A stretch of DNA of 64,000 bases. Origin: Bacillota bacterium (GTDB lineage: Bacteria > Bacillota > Clostridia > Lachnospirales > Lachnospiraceae). The stretch is from assembly GCA_023409535.1 (NCBI GenBank), contig JAEYGZ010000012.1, positions 118,897-182,896 on the forward strand, in the 5' to 3' direction. The position numbers and the translations under genes were made by a program. Shown here piece by piece: positions 25,894-35,785 of the stretch. The notes under the pieces were generated by a model. The model did not search any database. It saw only the letters and a program-made list of their open reading frames with translations, and was not told where the DNA came from. Every line of letters starts with the position of its first letter. The stretch's first letter is position 1.

Positions 25894-27942
25894 CTATGCT
25901 CTATATTTTTTATGATATAAATCCAGCATTTTCAGACAAAGCTCTTCCGCGGTATCCCATCTGTTCTTTCTTGCTGCCAGCTCTGTCCGAAATGCGATAT
26001 CCATCAGTTCATCATCATCGATCCGCAACGCTATCTTTTTAATCTTATGGGCGGAGGCTTCTATCCGATCATATTCCTCTTCCTCAAGCAATTCCCTCAG
26101 TTCATAAAGAAGCAGCTCCAATCCCTCCAGCTCCTGGGCAGCATGTTCTGTGTCTGCTGACGGACCCGCGCTGTTGAAAAGGATCTCACCATTCTCCCCA
26201 AGCCTTACCCGGTTGCACTTTTCCGTCTCCGCCAGGGGATCCAGGATGATAATCGGTTCCGTACCGGCTTCTTCTGAAATAAACTTATTTACCTCACTGC
26301 CGTCAAGGACCACCAGGGAATTGGGATGACCCGCTTCACAGCCGTAACCCTCTGAAGAATCCATGGCCGTTTCATTCACCGGCCGAAGCGATAGAAGCAA
26401 CCGAAAGACACTGCCTTTGCCAGGCTCACTCTCAGCGAGGATGGTACCGCCCATGAGCTCCGCCAGCTGCCTGCATATGGCAAGCCCTAACCCCGTTCCG
26501 TTGTATCTTCGTGTATTGGAGCCGTCCACCTGGCTGAATCTCTTAAAAAGTAATTCCATATTCTCCGGAGATATGCCAATTCCCGAATCCTTCACACTAA
26601 ATTCTAACTGAAGGTTCTCACCGGATTGGCCAAGATTGATGACGTTGATCCCAATCTGACCGGTTTCGGTAAACTTAATCGCATTACCGACCAGGTTATT
26701 CAGCATCTGGCGCAGACGGTCCGGATCCCCCTGAACAAATCTCGGAACCTCTGAAGAAGCATAATATTGCAGTCCTAATCTTTTCTTCTCTGCCAGGACT
26801 CTGTTAATCTCAACAATCTCCTCCATTAAGCTTTTGAGATCAAAAGGAAGCTTCGCAACCGATATCTTTCCTGCTTCCAGCTTTGAGAAATCCAAAATGT
26901 CATTGATCACCTTCAACAGCGAATTAGCACTGAGCTTTGCCATCCGGATGTATTCCTTCTGAACCTCGTTGGTATCCGTCAGCATAAGCAAATCCATCAT
27001 ACCGATGAGGCCGTTGAGAGGCGTCCGAATCTCATGGCTCATATTCGCGAGAAATTCACTCTTTACCTTATTCGCCGATTGCGCTTCATCTCTGCTCTTT
27101 TGCAGCGCATTCTCATAATTCTTCTGCTCGGTAATATCATTTATCGCAACAACAATCTGCTTTTCATCGGTGCCGGATAAGGGAATAAAATTAATTTGAA
27201 GCCAAAAGGTATATTCCTTATATTCTTGTATAAAAGTACGCCTGATTGTGATATCCCTGCTGCTCTTCTCTTGTATCATCAAATCCGCAATACTTTGTCT
27301 GATCTCACATAAGCGGCAGTATTTCCCCCTTCCGCAGCCCTTTTCAAAGCTATGGATACAGTGGATGGCATCACCGAATAATTTACCGATCACACTCTTC
27401 CGCCTCAGATGAAACATATCAAGCAGAGGCTTATTCACCCAGTTTACACATGCATCCTCATTGATCAGTACAATTCCTGTGGGCAGTGCTTCCAATACAT
27501 TCTTTAAATTATTTTTTTCTTTCCTGATCTCCTCTTCCATGCTCTTGACCCGGTCAATGTCCCGAAAGACCACAACGGCGCCCACCGGTTCCTTGCCGTC
27601 ACAATGAACCGGCGAGCAGCTGGCAGACACAAAAAGTGTCTTCCCCTCCCTGGTAATCAGCGCGGAGTGATTCTGCAGCCCCACTGTCTTATTGGAGGTC
27701 AGGGCTGCCCATATGGGACTTTCAAGCGGCTCGCCGGAGAAATAATCCGCAAGAAGAAATATCTCTTCAAAAGGCTTTTCCTCTGCCTCGCTGCTCTTCC
27801 ATCCCGTGAGCCTCTCCCCGGCGGCATTGATATACCGCACCCTGCTCTGACGGTCTGTGATAATCAATCCGTCACCGATACTGGACAGAGCTGCCGCCAG
27901 GTACTTCATACGTTCTGCTTCCTGCATATCAAGAAACTGCAT
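25894..27942 (-). CDS. PAS-PAS histidine kinase with C-terminal Hpt-like segment (module A)
   Basis: About 682 residues from ATG 27940-27942, which has AGGAGG five bases upstream; the longer frame overlaps cheD. Domains: PAS (about 15-130), coiled coil, PAS (about 140-275) with a four-cysteine cluster HCIHSFEKGCGRGKYCRLC (Cys195, 203, 209, 212), HisKA with His303 in NMSHEIRTPLNG, and HATPase with N box LVGNAIKF, G boxes DSGIGIS and GTGLGLAI. After a linker the C-terminus carries a helical Hpt-like stretch with AHKIKK. No membrane segment. The Cys cluster may hold a metal or Fe-S redox sensor (inference). Lies between cheD and the response regulator. Confidence 0.88.
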   Translation of the reverse strand: MQFLDMQEAERMKYLAAALSSIGDGLIITDRQSRVRYINAAGERLTGWKSSEAEEKPFEEIFLLADYFSGEPLESPIWAALTSNKTVGLQNHSALITREGKTLFVSASCSPVHCDGKEPVGAVVVFRDIDRVKSMEEEIRKEKNNLKNVLEALPTGIVLINEDACVNWVNKPLLDMFHLRRKSVIGKLFGDAIHCIHSFEKGCGRGKYCRLCEIRQSIADLMIQEKSSRDITIRRTFIQEYKEYTFWLQINFIPLSGTDEKQIVVAINDITEQKNYENALQKSRDEAQSANKVKSEFLANMSHEIRTPLNGLIGMMDLLMLTDTNEVQKEYIRMAKLSANSLLKVINDILDFSKLEAGKISVAKLPFDLKSLMEEIVEINRVLAEKKRLGLQYYASSEVPRFVQGDPDRLRQMLNNLVGNAIKFTETGQIGINVINLGQSGENLQLEFSVKDSGIGISPENMELLFKRFSQVDGSNTRRYNGTGLGLAICRQLAELMGGTILAESEPGKGSVFRLLLSLRPVNETAMDSSEGYGCEAGHPNSLVVLDGSEVNKFISEEAGTEPIIILDPLAETEKCNRVRLGENGEILFNSAGPSADTEHAAQELEGLELLLYELRELLEEEEYDRIEASAHKIKKIALRIDDDELMDIAFRTELAARKNRWDTAEELCLKMLDLYHKKYRA

Positions 27943-27973
27943 AAGCACCTCCTGATCAATTTTATACGAAATA

Positions 27974-28441
27974 CTACACAATCGGCTGTCTGTATACCTC
28001 AACCGACCCGGTTTTTACTTCCATCATCAGCGATCTGCTCTCATTCCCCCGCAGATCTGCCTTAGTGACGGGCAGGCCCATTTCCTGCAGGGTGCTCGTT
28101 ACTGCATCTATATTCTTCTTACCGACCTTGTAAACGTCATGTATTGTCACAGAGTCTGCGCCGCCATATAGCTGGATGCGCAGTTCCTCCTTCCTGCAGC
28201 CGTAATCCCTGCACATTCTGCTGATCAGCAGCGGAATTCCGGTCCTGGCAAAATACCCCGGCCGGTCTCTTTCATCGTTACTGTTTAACGGTGAGGGAAG
28301 TACTACATGGATCATTCCCGCCGCCTTTTTCCTGGGGCTGTATACGGTAACCGCCACACAGGAGGCCAGGGCAAAGGTCCTTAAGATGTCCTCCTCCCGG
28401 TCTGTCACTACATATTCACCCATTCCAACAATTCGGTCCAT
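27974..28441 (-). CDS. cheD: Chemoreceptor glutamine deamidase CheD
   Basis: 155 residues. Catalytic Cys28 (LASCVAVT) and His45 (GMIHVVLP) with the downstream Thr region match CheD, which deamidates receptor glutamines and in Bacillus also serves as a CheC partner. The gene follows cheB by 8 bases and precedes the histidine kinase. No cheC is visible in the window, so its role here would be receptor deamidation. Confidence 0.92.
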   Translation of the reverse strand: MDRIVGMGEYVVTDREEDILRTFALASCVAVTVYSPRKKAAGMIHVVLPSPLNSNDERDRPGYFARTGIPLLISRMCRDYGCRKEELRIQLYGGADSVTIHDVYKVGKKNIDAVTSTLQEMGLPVTKADLRGNESRSLMMEVKTGSVEVYRQPIV

Positions 28442-28449
28442 TCTTCCAC

Positions 28450-29472
28450 CTAACCTAACATATCAAATAGCACCTGGGGTATCGCCCCCAGTGCGGCCTG
28501 CCTCTCTACGGCACCTACCTCAAAAGCTACCTTTGGCATACCGTATACCACGGAGGAAGCCTCGTCCTGACCAATCGTTCTGCAGCCCTTACGCCGCATG
28601 GTAAGAAGTCCCCTTGCTCCGTCATATCCCATACCGGTCAGCAAAATTCCTACCCCTTGCTTCCCTGCTTCCCTGGCGACCGAATCAAATAAGATATCCA
28701 CGGAGGGGCAGTGTCCATTCACCTTTTCCCCCTGAAAGCACTCCACCTGATAACGGCCCCCAAGCTTTTTCACCTTCATGTGCCAGTCACCCGGCGCAAT
28801 CAAAACCTTTCCCTGCTCGATGATGTCCCCCGTCTGCGCCTCCTTGACCTTCAGGGAGGTCTGGCTGTTCAGCCTCTCCGCGAACATTCTGGAGAATACA
28901 GGAGGAATATGCTGCACTATAACAATCCCGGGTACTGTGGGCGGCAGGGCTTTAAGTATACTGTAGATCGCTTCGGTTCCTCCTGTGGAAGCACCGATAG
29001 CGATTAATTTATTCTTATCATACTCTCCGGCAGCCCCGCGCTCCGGTGTGATTTCCTTCCTTGAGACAGCCGGTTTTGCCGTAGAAGCGGCCTTAATCTT
29101 CTGGATCAGGTCCTTAAGGAACAGTTCGTTTGCCGCAGGAGACCGCATATCGGGCTTAACCACAAAGTCCACCGCACCGGCTTCCATTGCTTCAAATACA
29201 GCGTTACTGACCATGCTTACCATAACAATCGGGACAAAATACTGGGGCAGTAATCTTCGTACAAACTCGATGCCGTTCATCTTGGGCATTTCCACATCAC
29301 AGGTAATCACATCGGGACGGACCTCCACAATCCTGTCCCTTGCCTCAAAGGGGTCTGCAGCAACAGCCACAACCTCAATCTGAGGATCATTGGTAATTCC
29401 GCGTATAATGAATTCCCGTGATAGCATACTGTCGTCAACCACCAGCACACGGATTTTCTTCTGATTCTGCAT
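28450..29472 (-). CDS. cheB: Chemotaxis methylesterase/glutaminase CheB
   Basis: 340 residues. Receiver domain with VVDDS and phosphoacceptor Asp59 (ITCDVEMPKMNG), linker, then the esterase domain with GASTGGTEAIYSIL (catalytic Ser), IVQHIPP (His) and LTGMGYDGARGLL (Asp). Removes methyl groups from receptor glutamates. The start lies 4 bases after the cheR stop; both are in the module A operon. Confidence 0.94.
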   Translation of the reverse strand: MQNQKKIRVLVVDDSMLSREFIIRGITNDPQIEVVAVAADPFEARDRIVEVRPDVITCDVEMPKMNGIEFVRRLLPQYFVPIVMVSMVSNAVFEAMEAGAVDFVVKPDMRSPAANELFLKDLIQKIKAASTAKPAVSRKEITPERGAAGEYDKNKLIAIGASTGGTEAIYSILKALPPTVPGIVIVQHIPPVFSRMFAERLNSQTSLKVKEAQTGDIIEQGKVLIAPGDWHMKVKKLGGRYQVECFQGEKVNGHCPSVDILFDSVAREAGKQGVGILLTGMGYDGARGLLTMRRKGCRTIGQDEASSVVYGMPKVAFEVGAVERQAALGAIPQVLFDMLG

Positions 29473-29476
29473 CTCC

Positions 29477-30292
29477 CTACTCCTTCCTGTAAACAGCAGG
29501 CATTACATATCTGTACCGTGTCTTCTCGCGGTTTAAGCTCTCCGAGTGCCCGATAAACAGGAAGCCTCCCGGTTCCGTGATGTCATACAGCCGTTCGACC
29601 AGTCTGTCCTTCGTCTCATTGTCAAAATAGATCATTACATTTCTGCAGAAGATCACGTGCATTTTGCGCCTGAAAGGATAAACAGAATCCATCAGGTTAA
29701 GATTACCGAAGATAACCTCATTTCTGATGCGCTCCGTCAGGATATCGTTATTCTTATCGTATGGCTTGAAGTACTTCCTTCTCCAGTCCTCGGGCAGATC
29801 TGCCAGCTTCTCCCTGGCATAAATTCCTGTCTTAGCCACGGACAGCACGCCCGGAGCAATATCTGTTGCAAGCACCTTCGTGTCCCAGAACATTTTATCC
29901 TGGCTGAAGAATTCATTCAGGATCATTGCCAGGGTATAGGGCTCTTCTCCGGTGGAACAGGCTGCACTCCAGATTCGAAGATCCTTGTCCTTTACCGAAC
30001 CTGCCAGGTAGGGTAACACCCTGTCCCTGAAATAAGAAAAATGCTCCGTTTCCCTCATAAAAAAGGTATAATTTGTGGTCAGCTTGTCCAGCATAACGGA
30101 TGCTGCCTGGCCGGATTTGTCCGCCGTCACGTAATCCAGATATTCTGCCAGGCTGTCCAGGTTCATGCTCGACAGCAGATTGTTCAGCCTCCCTGCAACC
30201 AGCGTCTTTTTCTCCGTCTTAAAGTTAATGCCATAATTTGCTCTGATATAATCTGCGAATTGATTGAATTCTTTTTCATTTATGTGAACCAT
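29477..30292 (-). CDS. cheR: Chemotaxis receptor methyltransferase CheR
   Basis: 271 residues. N-terminal helical domain (1-85), then an SAM-dependent methyltransferase fold: RIWSAACSTGEEPYTLAMIL, LATDIAPGVL, VIFCRNVMIYFD and GGFLFIGHSESL. Methylates receptor glutamates and opposes CheB. It follows cheW by 19 bases. Only one CheR is present for both receptors in the window, so it may serve both modules. Confidence 0.94.
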   Translation of the reverse strand: MVHINEKEFNQFADYIRANYGINFKTEKKTLVAGRLNNLLSSMNLDSLAEYLDYVTADKSGQAASVMLDKLTTNYTFFMRETEHFSYFRDRVLPYLAGSVKDKDLRIWSAACSTGEEPYTLAMILNEFFSQDKMFWDTKVLATDIAPGVLSVAKTGIYAREKLADLPEDWRRKYFKPYDKNNDILTERIRNEVIFGNLNLMDSVYPFRRKMHVIFCRNVMIYFDNETKDRLVERLYDITEPGGFLFIGHSESLNREKTRYRYVMPAVYRKE

Positions 30293-30311
30293 CCGGCGTA
30301 CCAGCCTCCAA

Positions 30312-30806
30312 CTAGTTTATAGAATTTATCATTTCCACTTCATCATCCGTCAGAAGCTTCTCGCAATCCAGCAACAGCTTCACATTGCCTCCTGCTTTAC
30401 CGACTCCCTTGATGAATCTGTGACCGCCCTTATTGATCTCCGGCGGAGGTGCGATATCTTCGTCACTCATGGCCAGTACCTCGGATACGCTGTCCACAAT
30501 CAGACCGATAGAGATATCATGCGTGTCGATTACGATAATACAGGTTCTGTCATCATATTCCCTTACTGCCTTCTTAAAACGGAGGCGGGCATCCATCACA
30601 GGAATAATCTTACCTCTCAGATTCGTGATGCCTCTGACATACTCCGGCATCTCCGGAACTGCTGTAATCGGTTGAATTCCAATGATTTCAGTGATATAAC
30701 GGATCTCCATCCCATACATTTCATTGCCCAGGGAAAAGATCAGGTATTTTCCCTTGAGGGTATCCTCATCTTCTTCCTGCAGGTTAAGTAACTCTACTTG
30801 TGACAT
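30312..30806 (-). CDS. cheW: Chemotaxis coupling protein CheW (module A)
   Basis: 164 residues, CheW SH3-like beta domain: YLIFSLGNEMYGMEI, ITNLRGKIIPVMDARLRF, GLIVDSVSEVLAM. Links receptors to CheA. Its paralogue at 39971-40465 has the same length and nearly the same core motifs, showing duplication of the CheA-CheW pair. A 122-base spacer with short repeats separates it from cheA. Confidence 0.94.
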   Translation of the reverse strand: MSQVELLNLQEEDEDTLKGKYLIFSLGNEMYGMEIRYITEIIGIQPITAVPEMPEYVRGITNLRGKIIPVMDARLRFKKAVREYDDRTCIIVIDTHDISIGLIVDSVSEVLAMSDEDIAPPPEINKGGHRFIKGVGKAGGNVKLLLDCEKLLTDDEVEMINSIN

Positions 30807-30839
30807 ATTCCTTGCTCCCTTCTTTCTATCATTCCCGGC

Positions 30840-30934
30840 TTATGCCTGCACCTTATGCCAGTATTTTATGCCAGCGTATATGCGCTTTACTTTATACTTG
30901 CATTTTATGCACACATATGCACTGCACCTTATGC
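30840..30934. repeat. Cluster of short TTATGC/ATATGC repeats between cheA and cheW (module A)
   Basis: Seven copies of (T/A)TATGC occur at 30840, 30853, 30866, 30878, 30905, 30915 and 30929, and the 13-base word CTGCACCTTATGC is repeated exactly at 30846-30858 and 30922-30934. The last copy contains the cheA stop codon. The pattern looks like stepwise duplication of the end of cheA. The equivalent spacer in module B has no such repeats. Confidence 0.6.
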
Positions 30935-32992
30935 ATTGACCAGACTGCCGATATTTAATATCAAACTGATGCTTCCGTCTCCCAGCAGGGTACAGCCGGC
31001 CAGAGCTTCTACCTTCTTCTTGTCCTTTATATAGGCCGGCAGTGTCTTCACAACCACCTGATGCTGGCCCAGCAGCTCGTCCGCAAAGAGGCAGACACTC
31101 CTGTCATCCTGCTCCACCATAAGCATAATGCCCGCGGTCAGCTCCGTGACCTCCGTCTTAACGGTGAACAGCTTATGCAGCCGCACGATGGGATAGCATT
31201 CCCCGCGAACCATGATCATCTCATTACCCTCAGGATCGTTGACAATATCCTTCTGTTTTACCCGGAAGGTCTCCTGGATGGAGGTGGTAGGTAAGGTGTA
31301 CTTCGCTGTGCCCACCCGGATGTTCATGCCGTCGATAATTGCCAGGGTAAGGGGTATCTTTAAGGTGGTTACCGTTCCTGCACCCTCCACACTTTCCACA
31401 GACACCGAGCCGCCTACCGCCTCCAGATTCCTGGTCACCACATCCATACCCACGCCGCGTCCGGAATATTCTGTGACCCTGTCATTGGTGGAAAATCCGG
31501 GAAGGAAGATCATATTAAATATCTCCTTATCGGTCAATTCACTTTCCGTTCTTGTGATAAGACCATTCTCCCGGGCCTTCTCCAGAATCCTCTCCCTGTC
31601 AAGGCCTTTGCCGTCATCTCTTACGATCACAAGAACGTCGCTTCCTGCATTCTTCGCCTCCAGGATAATCTGTCCTGCCTTTGGCTTACCCTTCGCCGAT
31701 CTCTCAGAGGCGGTATCGATCCCATGATCGATGGAATTGCGGACCAGATGCATCAAAGGATCGGAGATATGTTCAATGATATTCTTATCAACCTCTGTGT
31801 TCTCTCCAATCAGCGTCAGCTCCACCTCTTTGTCAAGCTTCCTGCTCATATCCCTGACGATGCGGTGCATCTTATGAAAGGTGGCCGACAGCGGAACCAT
31901 CCGAATTGACATAACCATATCCTGCAGCTCTCCGGTAATCTTGCGAAGCTGGCGTGCAGCCTTATAAAAGCTGTTCAGCTGCACATTCTTAAGCTCAGGG
32001 TTCTGGGTAACCATCGCCTCTGCAATCACCATTTCACCCATCAGGTCCATCAGCTTATCCAGCTTTCCTACATCGACGCTGATAATACTTTGATGATTAT
32101 TGCGAAGCTCCGCCTGCGTATGATCCAGCTGCTCCCGTGCCAGTATCTTCCCGGCGTTTTCCGAGGCTTCCCTCTGCATTGCTTCCTGGGCAGCCTTTCC
32201 GGGGATCTCCCCCTCTTCCAGCTCGTTCAGTTCAATATTTCTGATAAATGCAATTCCGACAAAAAAATCATGCAGCTCACGCATTGTCTTATCCGTGTGC
32301 ATGAACACCCGAAAGCCCTGCTCCCGGATCACCTGGATACTGTCTTTATCTTCGATGAGCTCTTCGGGATAATGGTGGCATTCCTCCACCAAATCCTTCA
32401 AGTTATGTATTATGGCATAAGCCCGGATATTCTCCATCTCACATCCGTCATCAAAATAAATAACTGCCTCATAGCCCTTCCAGTCCAGAGATCTGATCTC
32501 GCGGTTCTGGGTAAGATAATAATGCTGCGGCTCCGGTCTCTCTTCCTTCTTTCTGCTGCCGCCAGCGTCCTTATCGCATCCCGCTCCTTTAATAGAAGCC
32601 AGAAATTCCTTGATACTGTCAATCAATTGATCCGGATCTCCGTCAAGGCTGCTTGCATTTTTCACCTTTTCCAATTCCAGCTTGATAAAATCCACACCCT
32701 CCAGCACCAGATCCGAAAGTATTGCAAATTCTATATCCTCCGGTTTTTCCTCCCGGATGTAGTAAAAAAGATCTTCCATGGAATGAGCCAGTGATGCGAT
32801 ATTGTTATAAAGCATCATGGCTGAGGAGCCCTTAATGGTATGCATGATCCGGAAAATCTCATTTACCGTATCCGCTGTTAAGCCATTTGCCTTTTCACTT
32901 GATAGAATCGTCTGTTCAAGCTGCTCGATATTCTGCGTGGTTTCATAGATGTAAATATCCAACATGGGTTCATTTGAAAAACCGCTGTCCAA
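30929..32992 (-). CDS. cheA: Chemotaxis histidine kinase CheA (module A)
   Basis: About 687 residues from a TTG start at 32990-32992, preceded by AAGGGGG at seven bases; the longer frame runs through the ribosome site. The module B copy also uses TTG at the matching residue. Domains: Hpt P1 with His51 (IMHTIKGSSAMM), a P2-like region, dimerisation P3 (VDVGKLDKLMDLMGEMVIAEA), HATPase P4 (MHLVRNSIDHGID, RDDGKGLD, GRGVGMDVV) and CheW-like P5 at the C-terminus. It is second in the operon after the LAL regulator (139-base gap). The cognate phosphoacceptors in reach are CheB and the receiver protein at 25060-25812. Confidence 0.93.
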   Translation of the reverse strand: MDSGFSNEPMLDIYIYETTQNIEQLEQTILSSEKANGLTADTVNEIFRIMHTIKGSSAMMLYNNIASLAHSMEDLFYYIREEKPEDIEFAILSDLVLEGVDFIKLELEKVKNASSLDGDPDQLIDSIKEFLASIKGAGCDKDAGGSRKKEERPEPQHYYLTQNREIRSLDWKGYEAVIYFDDGCEMENIRAYAIIHNLKDLVEECHHYPEELIEDKDSIQVIREQGFRVFMHTDKTMRELHDFFVGIAFIRNIELNELEEGEIPGKAAQEAMQREASENAGKILAREQLDHTQAELRNNHQSIISVDVGKLDKLMDLMGEMVIAEAMVTQNPELKNVQLNSFYKAARQLRKITGELQDMVMSIRMVPLSATFHKMHRIVRDMSRKLDKEVELTLIGENTEVDKNIIEHISDPLMHLVRNSIDHGIDTASERSAKGKPKAGQIILEAKNAGSDVLVIVRDDGKGLDRERILEKARENGLITRTESELTDKEIFNMIFLPGFSTNDRVTEYSGRGVGMDVVTRNLEAVGGSVSVESVEGAGTVTTLKIPLTLAIIDGMNIRVGTAKYTLPTTSIQETFRVKQKDIVNDPEGNEMIMVRGECYPIVRLHKLFTVKTEVTELTAGIMLMVEQDDRSVCLFADELLGQHQVVVKTLPAYIKDKKKVEALAGCTLLGDGSISLILNIGSLVNA

Positions 32993-33131
32993 CCTGCTTC
33001 CCCCTTTCTGTTTTTTCCGATAGGCATAAAATCTGTTGTACTTAAAGTTACAATAGATTATTGTTTCCTGCATACCCCATTTTGAGGTATTTTTCCTGTT
33101 TCGGCTTATTTCTTATTTTATTATGGTATAC

Positions 33132-35615
33132 TTAAAATTCCTTAACATGAAGTTCGAATTTAGAATGGATTTCAAGCTTGCTGTAAATGTTCTTCAGGAT
33201 GGTCCGCACGGTTGCCTCCGAGATGAAAAGGCTGTCTGCGATTTCCCTGGCGCTCAGGCGGTTTCTTGCAAGCAGGGCAACCTCACGTTCTCTGGCGGTC
33301 AGCGGTGATTTTTCCACCTTCAGCGATTTTCTGATCAGAGATGCTCCCCTCTCCTGCCGTTTACAAAGTGCTAATAAAGCGTTTAATCCCTCCTTATCGG
33401 CGATGGAGCCCTTTACCGCTTCAATCAGACCTTCTATTTCCCCCTCCTGCTGGGCAAAGGGAAGATATACCTTATCGGGCAGCGCTAACATTAAGGCTTC
33501 CTTCATATATTCCTGAGCCCTTCTGTCATTGCTGTTGTTATGCTCTGCAACAGACAGAAAGATCAGTTCAAAGACCTGGGTCATCAGATAAGGGATTCTC
33601 TTCGCCTCTTCCATAACAGAACGAGAGATCCCGTAAAGCTCGTTATACCTTTTCTCCATCAGTAAAAGCTTCGAGTAAAGTATCTGTGCAAAATTCGCCG
33701 CAGGAGCATAAAGCGTGCTCTTTATACTTTCAATATTATAAAGCCATTTTGACACCTGCTCCTTAATCCCCATAGCGAGGTAAAGCAGGGATATGCTGTA
33801 ATCCGCCATCCGCTCCAAATACAGATCGGAATCTTTACCTGCGTATTCCCGGATATTCTTGACGGCAGTATGAAAGCCCAGTACGTCACCCCGCAGTATC
33901 GCTATCCTGCCCAGCACCTGCTCCGCACAGATACAAATACCTGTCTGTTTTGCACTTCCGGCATCATAAAGTGCTTTGTAGCACTGGATCTCGGCTTCCC
34001 GGTCCTCCCCCCTCATAATTGATACCTCCGCTCTCATTACGGTATTGGCTCCGGTACCATGCCCTCTGGTGAGCTTAAGATAATCGGGCAGGTACTCATC
34101 CATCTGCTGCACCTTCTGCTCAAGCTCCCCCACCTTACTCCAGTACATGTAAAGAATTGATGTGGAACCAAAAGTAAACGGAGTGCCGTTCTGTACAATT
34201 CGGGAGGGTTCTCTGAGAACCTCCCAGGCGGCCTTATGATATTCATTCATATTCGGCAGGTTATTAAACTCACGATACGACTGCATGATTGCCAGTTCTC
34301 CTCTGATCGCCCAGGCTTCCTTCTGGTCCAGAGCCTCATAGGCAGCAGCCGCTTTAGCAATTAATTTGCATAACTTATCATAAGTATCACGGTGTCCGCC
34401 CATATACATCTGAGGACAAAAAGACAGCATGGTATAAGGATAACGGCATAGAATTTCCTCCGGGCAATTCTCCGCTACTTTCGCGATAAATTCCAGGATA
34501 TAGCTTTCCTTTTGATTGCTGAGGTATTTTCCGCTAAAAGGCATGGCCAGAATGGCGTCATAATCACCTATCCTGTAAAAAAACTGCCCCGCAGGATAGT
34601 ACTGTGAGAGAGCGGCATAAGACTCCCCTGCCAGACGGATAATCCGCTTTTGAAATTCCTTTGGCTGATGATTGTAGAAACGGTTCCTTAAATAATCCTG
34701 CAATATGCTATGAATCATATAGACGCTTCTATCAGGGTAATAACGGATGAAATCATTGTTTTTCAATAGATTCTCAATTTCCCTGGGCAGGACCTCCTGC
34801 CGTAAAATACCGGCCGCCTGCGTTACATTAAAGCTGTCCATGACGGATACCGACAGCAGAAATTCCTTCTCCAGAACCGTAAGCTTGTTCCAGATCGCCA
34901 TCTCCACCAGACTTTCAATGCCGTCGGAGGAATCAAAGGTGCCATTTTCTTCATAATTGATAATTTGAAGCCGGATAGCCGAGACCCAGCCCTCCGTCCC
35001 CCTGTATACATAATCAAGCTCTCTGTCCGTCAGGCGGATTCCTTCCATGCGAAAGAGATTTGCCGTACCCTCCCGGTCAAAGAAAAAGGCGGAGGAAGTA
35101 AGGGTATAGATATCGTCGGTATAGATCATAAATTGCTGTCTGGTTCCGAGCTGCTGCGTGATAAATATCATATGAAGCTTACTGCAGCCATGCATAGAGA
35201 AGGCGCTCATAAGCTCGCGCGGGATATCGCATTTGACCAGCTGGTAATTGTCAATCACCAGGTAGGTCTCTTCTTCACATTGAAGATCCCGGAATAATGC
35301 AGCAATATAAATAAGTGTCTCCATCGTGGGCATCTCAAGCCTGATCATATTAGCGGCAATCTCCTTATCTATATTAGAGAACAATTCACAGATACCCTTC
35401 CATGCCATGGAAGCGGGCTCACCCAGGCAGGTGTACCAGTATTCACGCGCGCCCACGGATAAATTATTCTTCAAAAACTCTCTGATTGCCGTTGTTTTGC
35501 CAAAGCCGGAGGGTGCTTCCACGATGGTGAGCGGATGACGCTGTATTTGCGCCAGCTGCCTGCTTAACTTCGCTGAAAAATAATAAACCTTTTTTGGGTT
35601 TGTATTTTTTCGCAT
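33132..35615 (-). CDS. Large LuxR-type (LAL/MalT-like) ATP-dependent regulator (module A)
   Basis: 827 residues. N-terminal STAND-type NTPase with P-loop VEAPSGFGKTTAIREFL (about 33-49) and Walker B-like TYLVIDNYQL; a long helical TPR-like sensor region (about 330-740); and a C-terminal LuxR HTH (SPLTAREREVALLARNRLSA, ISEATVRTILKNIYSKLEI). MalT-type proteins bind an inducer and ATP, oligomerise and activate transcription (family knowledge). It heads the chemosensory operon, with promoter 35676-35703. A paralogue of the same layout heads module B at 42715-45186. Coupling of such a regulator to cheA-cheW is unusual. Confidence 0.88.
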   Translation of the reverse strand: MRKNTNPKKVYYFSAKLSRQLAQIQRHPLTIVEAPSGFGKTTAIREFLKNNLSVGAREYWYTCLGEPASMAWKGICELFSNIDKEIAANMIRLEMPTMETLIYIAALFRDLQCEEETYLVIDNYQLVKCDIPRELMSAFSMHGCSKLHMIFITQQLGTRQQFMIYTDDIYTLTSSAFFFDREGTANLFRMEGIRLTDRELDYVYRGTEGWVSAIRLQIINYEENGTFDSSDGIESLVEMAIWNKLTVLEKEFLLSVSVMDSFNVTQAAGILRQEVLPREIENLLKNNDFIRYYPDRSVYMIHSILQDYLRNRFYNHQPKEFQKRIIRLAGESYAALSQYYPAGQFFYRIGDYDAILAMPFSGKYLSNQKESYILEFIAKVAENCPEEILCRYPYTMLSFCPQMYMGGHRDTYDKLCKLIAKAAAAYEALDQKEAWAIRGELAIMQSYREFNNLPNMNEYHKAAWEVLREPSRIVQNGTPFTFGSTSILYMYWSKVGELEQKVQQMDEYLPDYLKLTRGHGTGANTVMRAEVSIMRGEDREAEIQCYKALYDAGSAKQTGICICAEQVLGRIAILRGDVLGFHTAVKNIREYAGKDSDLYLERMADYSISLLYLAMGIKEQVSKWLYNIESIKSTLYAPAANFAQILYSKLLLMEKRYNELYGISRSVMEEAKRIPYLMTQVFELIFLSVAEHNNSNDRRAQEYMKEALMLALPDKVYLPFAQQEGEIEGLIEAVKGSIADKEGLNALLALCKRQERGASLIRKSLKVEKSPLTAREREVALLARNRLSAREIADSLFISEATVRTILKNIYSKLEIHSKFELHVKEF

Positions 35616-35675
35616 TGTCTTCCTCTGCTTTCCTTGGGTAGAATATCCTACTTTATCTGTCGTATTTTATCTAAT

Positions 35676-35703
35676 AATATATTATAAAGTATTATTTTGT
35701 CAA
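35676..35703 (-). promoter_or_regulatory. Promoter of chemosensory module A
   Basis: Leftward TTGACA (complement of 35698-35703), 16-bp spacer, TATATT (complement of 35676-35681), about 60 bases before the LAL start codon. Confidence 0.6.
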
Positions 35704-35785
35704 TTGAACGAGAGAATATTAAACAAATCTAGCATATTTATGTAAAATTGATGTGAAAATTGCAGCAACTTAGGTACAGCAAAAG

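Noticed and set aside
30840..30934. CRISPR-like array
   Set aside because: Units are only 6-13 bases, spacing is irregular and no cas gene is present; no CRISPR array was seen anywhere in the window.
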